NCBI RefSeq assembly: GCF_002796975.1
Contig: NZ_PEKV01000012.1
Span: forward strand, 138,619-194,781
Source: Ferrovibrio sp.
Lineage (GTDB): Bacteria > Pseudomonadota > Alphaproteobacteria > Ferrovibrionales > Ferrovibrionaceae
Length of the DNA: 56,163 bases
Direction of reading: 5' to 3'
Part shown: one piece after another, positions 52,591 through 56,163 of the stretch
How positions within the stretch are numbered: position 1 is the first letter of the stretch
Layout of the letters: each line of letters opens with the position of its first letter
Translations under genes and position numbers: made by a program
The notes under the pieces: model-generated
Database searches by the model: none
The model's input: the letters and a program-made list of their open reading frames with translations, nothing else
What the model was told of the DNA's origin: nothing

Positions 52591-54159
52591 ATGAATCGGA
52601 AAGAGCGGCGGGCGCAGAAGAAAAGCGGTGGTGGCGGCGGTCCCGTCCGCCGCCCGCCGTCCGGTTTCTCAGGCGCGAGTGCAATCAGCGACATGCTGCT
52701 CGGGCTGGGCGGCGTGCAGAAGGTGGCGCCGGCGTCAGCGCCGGTGGCTGCCGCGATCGATCCGGTGCACAGCGCACTGGCGCAACTGCGGCTGGGCGAG
52801 ACACTAGCAACCCAGCTGGAGCGCCTGCAGGCGTCGCTCGCCGCGACGCCGAAGTCTGAAAGCCTGCTGCATCAGGTGGCGCGCCTGCAGGTGCGGCTGG
52901 ATCGCCGCGCCGATGCGCTGATCAGTTATCGCCGCATGCTGGCGCTCGACCCCGGCCATGCCGAGGCCCGCCATATGGTGGCCGTGCTGGCCGGCGAGGC
53001 ACCCGAGAAGGCCAATGAAGCCTATGTCGCCGCGCTGTTCGATGCGTTTGCCGACAGTTTCGACGAGAAGCTGGTCGGCTGGCTCGACTATCGCGCGCCG
53101 CAGCATGTGGCGGCTTCCGTCCGCGCCGCACTGGGTGAGGGCAGGACGGCCGCCCGCGCCATCGACCTTGGTTGTGGCACCGGCCTGCTGGCGCCGGAAC
53201 TGCACGGGCTGGTGAAGCATCTCGATGGCATCGACCTGTCGCCGAAGATGGTGGAAAAGGCCCGTGCCCGCCGGCTGTATGACGCGCTGGCGGTCGGCGA
53301 GATCGTCGCCGAACTGCAGAAGCATCCCGCTGGCTACGATCTGGTCGCCGCCGCCGACGTGCTGTCTTATTTCGGCGATCTGCGTGCGCTGTTCGACGTC
53401 GTACGCGCCGCGCTGCCCGACAATGGCCTGTTCGTGGCCACGGTGGAGAAGGGCGTCGGTGCGCGCTATCAGGCCGGCAAGACCGGACGCTACCAGCATG
53501 GCGAAGCCTATTTGCGCAAACGCGCCGCCGAGGCCGGTTTCGTCGTGCTCAGCCTCGATGAGATCGAGCTGCGCAAGGAAGAAAATAAACCCGTGCAGGG
53601 CTATGTGTTTGCCTTGCGCGCGCAGGAAACGCCGGAATCGCAATCGGCGAAACTCTCTGCCACCTCGCTCGACGATCTCGTCGCCGGCCTGGATGCCCCG
53701 CATGCCGCCGTCGTGGCGGATGCCGCGCAGCGCATGATCGGCAAGGGCTTCAGCATCGGCTGGGCGATCGATCTGGGCGGCTGCCTCGCGTTGCATGCCA
53801 CTGCATTGCGGGCACTGGCCCAGCATCTCGACATGGTGTCGGAAGATCAGGCGCGCAGCCGCCGCGCCTTCGAGACCGGGCTTTATGACGATTGCGACAG
53901 CGAGGCCGTGATCCGGTTCCTCGAGGATCGTCCCGATCACTACGACCTGATCATGGCCGCCGATCCCGCCGTCGTTCAGGCCGATCCCGCTGCCTTCTTC
54001 TCGGCGGTGAAGATCGCACTGGCGCTGGCCGGCGTGTTCATCGGTGTCTTCACCGGCAATGCCGAGGCGTTGGGTGAGGCCGCGAAGGCCGAGGGCCTGT
54101 TCCTGCTGGCGACCGAGCCGCTGCCGGATGGCAGCGTCTGTCTGATCGCTGAAAGCTAG
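52591..54159 (+). CDS. TPR-containing SAM methyltransferase with a duplicated, degenerate second domain
   Basis: A 522-residue protein. A basic N-terminus (MNRKERRAQKK) and a Gly/Pro linker are followed by TPR-like helices at about 60-135. Methyltransferase domain 1 has motif I AIDLGCGTGLL (190-200), a GIDLSPKMVEKARAR block and YDLVAAADVLSYF. A second copy starts near 360: AIDLGGCLALH (392-402) and YDLIMAADPAVV. The two align with a constant offset of 202 residues, but motif I of copy 2 has lost the GxGxG pattern. The first domain should bind SAM and the second probably does not. The substrate is unknown. The start at 52591 overlaps a tiny ORF MNRP (52580-52594). Confidence 0.85.
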   Translation: MNRKERRAQKKSGGGGGPVRRPPSGFSGASAISDMLLGLGGVQKVAPASAPVAAAIDPVHSALAQLRLGETLATQLERLQASLAATPKSESLLHQVARLQVRLDRRADALISYRRMLALDPGHAEARHMVAVLAGEAPEKANEAYVAALFDAFADSFDEKLVGWLDYRAPQHVAASVRAALGEGRTAARAIDLGCGTGLLAPELHGLVKHLDGIDLSPKMVEKARARRLYDALAVGEIVAELQKHPAGYDLVAAADVLSYFGDLRALFDVVRAALPDNGLFVATVEKGVGARYQAGKTGRYQHGEAYLRKRAAEAGFVVLSLDEIELRKEENKPVQGYVFALRAQETPESQSAKLSATSLDDLVAGLDAPHAAVVADAAQRMIGKGFSIGWAIDLGGCLALHATALRALAQHLDMVSEDQARSRRAFETGLYDDCDSEAVIRFLEDRPDHYDLIMAADPAVVQADPAAFFSAVKIALALAGVFIGVFTGNAEALGEAAKAEGLFLLATEPLPDGSVCLIAES

Positions 54160-55046
54160 GCTGAAGGCGCCGGCGTTGCTTGCCGCGTCAGCACCAGCCC
54201 GCCGATCACGATCGCTGCGCCGATCAGTTGTACCAGCGAGACGTGTTCGCCGAGGAAAGCGATCGCGCTGATCATGGCAAAAACCGGGATCAGGTAGGAA
54301 TAGATCACCGAACGCGCGACGCCGAGGCGCGCGATGCCTTCATACCAGAGCAGGTAGCCGAGCGCGCCAGCCAGAATGGCGGTGTACAGGAAGCTGGCCC
54401 AATGGCCGGCCTGCATCGCTTCCCATGGTGTGTCGTTCCAGCCCCAGACTATGAATGGGGTCAGCAGCAGCGCACCGAACAGCATCGACCAGCCCGACAC
54501 ATAGAGCGTGCCGAGCCGCGCCAGGTAGGGCGGCGACAGCACCGAGAAGAGCGCCCAGCAGAAGGCAACCATCAGGAACAGCAGATCGCCCAGGATATGT
54601 CCGCCGCCGACGGTGATCGCGGTCAGGCTGTTGTTGATGACAAGGAAGACACCGGCAAAGGACAGCAGCACGCCGCCCCATGCGACAGTCGAAAGGCGCT
54701 GGCCGCGCAGGCGACCCAGGATCAGTGCCCAGATCGGCGAGGTGGCAATCAGGATCGAGCCTTTCGAGGCCGTACTCATCGACAGTGCATTGGCCCAGAG
54801 CAGCTGCATCAGGGTAATGCCGAGAAAGCCGAAGCCGATCAGCGGCAGCAGATCGCGCCGCCGCGGCAGCCTCAGTCCTTCGCGCCAGATCAGGACGGCC
54901 ATAAGCGTGGTGGCGGCGAGCAGGTAGCGCGTCGAGGAAAAGACGGTCGGCGGCAGGATGCCGAGCACGTATTTCGCCGTCGGGAAAGTATTTCCCCAGA
55001 TGAAAACGGTCAGCAGCAGATAAGCATCACCGCGATTAAACTTCAT
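54156..55046 (-). CDS. EamA-family DMT transporter
   Basis: A 296-residue inner-membrane exporter with ten predicted helices in two EamA halves. It has RGDAYLLLTVFIWGNTFPTAKYVLG at the start, PTVFSSTRYLLAATTLMAVL, SKGSILIATSPIWALILGRL and, in the second half, GDLLFLMVAFCWALFSVLSPPYL. It exports an unknown metabolite. It overlaps the MFS stop by 11 bp and converges on the methyltransferase gene by 4 bp. Confidence 0.93.
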   Translation of the reverse strand: MKFNRGDAYLLLTVFIWGNTFPTAKYVLGILPPTVFSSTRYLLAATTLMAVLIWREGLRLPRRRDLLPLIGFGFLGITLMQLLWANALSMSTASKGSILIATSPIWALILGRLRGQRLSTVAWGGVLLSFAGVFLVINNSLTAITVGGGHILGDLLFLMVAFCWALFSVLSPPYLARLGTLYVSGWSMLFGALLLTPFIVWGWNDTPWEAMQAGHWASFLYTAILAGALGYLLWYEGIARLGVARSVIYSYLIPVFAMISAIAFLGEHVSLVQLIGAAIVIGGLVLTRQATPAPSA

Positions 55047-56163
55047 GCTGAGCCTTACGTTCAGTGGCGCGCAGACCCAGTGCCAGCAACAGCCCGATGC
55101 AGCCCGCCGCGAGCAGCAGCCAGCGCCCGTCCGCCCAGCCGCCGAAATGCGCCACCAGTGCGGCCAGCGCCGGCGGGCCGACGAAAGAGCCGATATTCAG
55201 CAACTGCACCACAATGCCGTTCACAGTGGCGATTTCGGATGGATCGCGCGTCTGCTGCGGCACGCTGGCCAGCACGGCGGCCGGCAGCATGCCGCCGAAG
55301 CCGCTGGCCGCCATGGCGAAGGCGATCTTGGCCAGCACGGGGATATCCGGCGCGAAAGATGCGGTGCCCAGTGCGCCCATGCTGAGGCTGACCACGGCGA
55401 CGATCAGCCAGCGCGGCATGCCGCGATGCATGACGGCGGCGGACACGGTGGTGCCGACGGCATTCACCAGCACGACGGCGGCCACACCGAGCGCCAGCAG
55501 GGTTTCGCTATCCAGGCCGCTTTCTTTCAAATAGGTCGGAATCCAGGTGACGATAGAGAACCATTGCGTGGTGTAGCAGGCGAAGCAGCCGGCCAGCAGC
55601 CACGGGCCCGGCCGGCGCAGCACGGCGGCATTGAACCTGCGCGGCGGCGCTGTCGCGATTCCGGCCGTCAGGCGCGGCAGCAGCAGGGCGGCGGCAAACG
55701 GCAGCAGAGACAGCGCCAGCCACAGCCCGCGCCAGTCGAGCAGGCCATGATTGACGGCGAGCGCGCCGAGCATGCCGAGCGTGACGCCGAGCGGCATGTA
55801 GCTGCTCCACAGGCCAAGCGCGAGGCTGCGCTGCGCCGGCTGTGCCGCCATCGCCACCAGGCTGGGCCCGCAGACCACGGTGATGACAAAGCCCAGGCCT
55901 TCGATCAGGCGTGCGGCCAGCAGGAAGGGCGTGTCATGACTGAAGGCGCCGGCCAGTGAGCCGGCGGCGTTGATCAGCAGGCCAAACATCAGGGCGCGCC
56001 GGCCGCCGATGCGGTCGCCGGCAAAGCCAGCGACAACCCCGCACAACCCGCCGATCAGGCTGATCGACGAGGCGACCAAACCGCCGAGCACCAGATCGAG
56101 GCCGAATTCGGCGCGCAGCTGGCCCAGCAGCGGCGGCAGCTTGCCGACCTGCATCGACACGAT
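55036..56163 (-). CDS. MFS transporter (partial, 5' end outside window)
   Basis: A major-facilitator transporter; the reading frame stays open to the window edge, so the start lies beyond 56163 and the first in-frame GTG at 56160 is not a likely true start. Visible are GDRIGGRRALMFGLLINAAGS (loop 2-3 signature), ARLIEGLGFVITVVCGPSLVA, PRWLIVAVVSLSMGALG and twelve hydrophobic segments minus the first. The substrate is unknown. Its end overlaps the start of the EamA gene by 11 bp, so the two are cotranscribed. Confidence 0.9.
   Translation of the reverse strand: MVSMQVGKLPPLLGQLRAEFGLDLVLGGLVASSISLIGGLCGVVAGFAGDRIGGRRALMFGLLINAAGSLAGAFSHDTPFLLAARLIEGLGFVITVVCGPSLVAMAAQPAQRSLALGLWSSYMPLGVTLGMLGALAVNHGLLDWRGLWLALSLLPFAAALLLPRLTAGIATAPPRRFNAAVLRRPGPWLLAGCFACYTTQWFSIVTWIPTYLKESGLDSETLLALGVAAVVLVNAVGTTVSAAVMHRGMPRWLIVAVVSLSMGALGTASFAPDIPVLAKIAFAMAASGFGGMLPAAVLASVPQQTRDPSEIATVNGIVVQLLNIGSFVGPPALAALVAHFGGWADGRWLLLAAGCIGLLLALGLRATERKAQHEV

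Noticed and set aside
52580-52594. Five-codon ORF MNRP overlapping the methyltransferase start
   Set aside because: Likely a chance duplicate of the ATGAACCGC start sequence; no evidence of translational coupling.

Overview
The window is GC-rich, densely packed chromosomal DNA and reads as an alphaproteobacterium, most likely from the Rhodospirillales side of the class. The evidence is a C4-pathway 5-aminolevulinate synthase (hemA), the rph-rdgB-hemW gene order, DUF2855, DUF6064 and DUF3309 families, a TRAP-TAXI transporter and a promoter that fits the alphaproteobacterial EcfG general stress consensus. The genus is not resolved. I see no rRNA or tRNA gene, CRISPR array, prophage or insertion sequence.

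Layout. 1-1174: trpF (partial) and pyrF. 1246-5038: an envelope glycan locus made of an OpgC-type membrane acyltransferase, two tandem secreted SGNH hydrolases and a divergent polysaccharide deacetylase. It is followed by a 10-bp-period degenerate tandem repeat. 5338-10120: accessory genes, namely an alpha/beta hydrolase, an AT-rich HEPN-like orphan, a DUF4440 protein, an AraC/GyrI regulator, an amidase and an MGMT-like small protein. 10306-11722: a short leader ORF with Thr/Ile/Val codons, a terminator/antiterminator and a ThrRS paralogue lacking the N-terminal TGS and editing domains. 11912-16400: a YbaL-type antiporter, DUF1330, an HxlR regulator and an outer-membrane porin. 16568-20400: rph, rdgB, hemW and an aminotransferase. 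20397-23079: DUF6064, aldo/keto reductase and DUF2855. 23206-27513: first RND pump.

27621-29034: divergent GIY-YIG and DUF2239-DUF488 genes with twin palindromic operators between them. 29104-32009: TRAP-TAXI transporter with a strong terminator between its binding protein and permease genes. 31994-36848: RibD-C/DHFR-like reductase, FAD-linked oxidase, Sua5-type tRNA modification enzyme and acyl-CoA dehydrogenase. 37058-39640: MBL hydrolase, a secreted orphan and an SDR. 39899-41095: four small envelope genes (Gly-zipper lipoprotein, BON lipoprotein, DUF3185, DUF3309) behind an EcfG-like promoter. 41155-45264: chorismate mutase, a P-loop fragment, hemA, a flavin reductase, and a convergent pseudo-receiver/Hpt pair. 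45372-49658: second RND pump. 49905-56163: histone-deacetylase-like amidohydrolase, ettA, a methyltransferase with an internally duplicated and degenerate second domain, an EamA exporter and a partial MFS transporter.

Most genes are ordinary housekeeping or accessory functions. The most unusual items are the attenuator-controlled short ThrRS, the twin-operator pair, the acyltransferase/SGNH locus, the internally duplicated methyltransferase, the pseudo-receiver facing an Hpt protein, and the AT-rich HEPN-like orphan.
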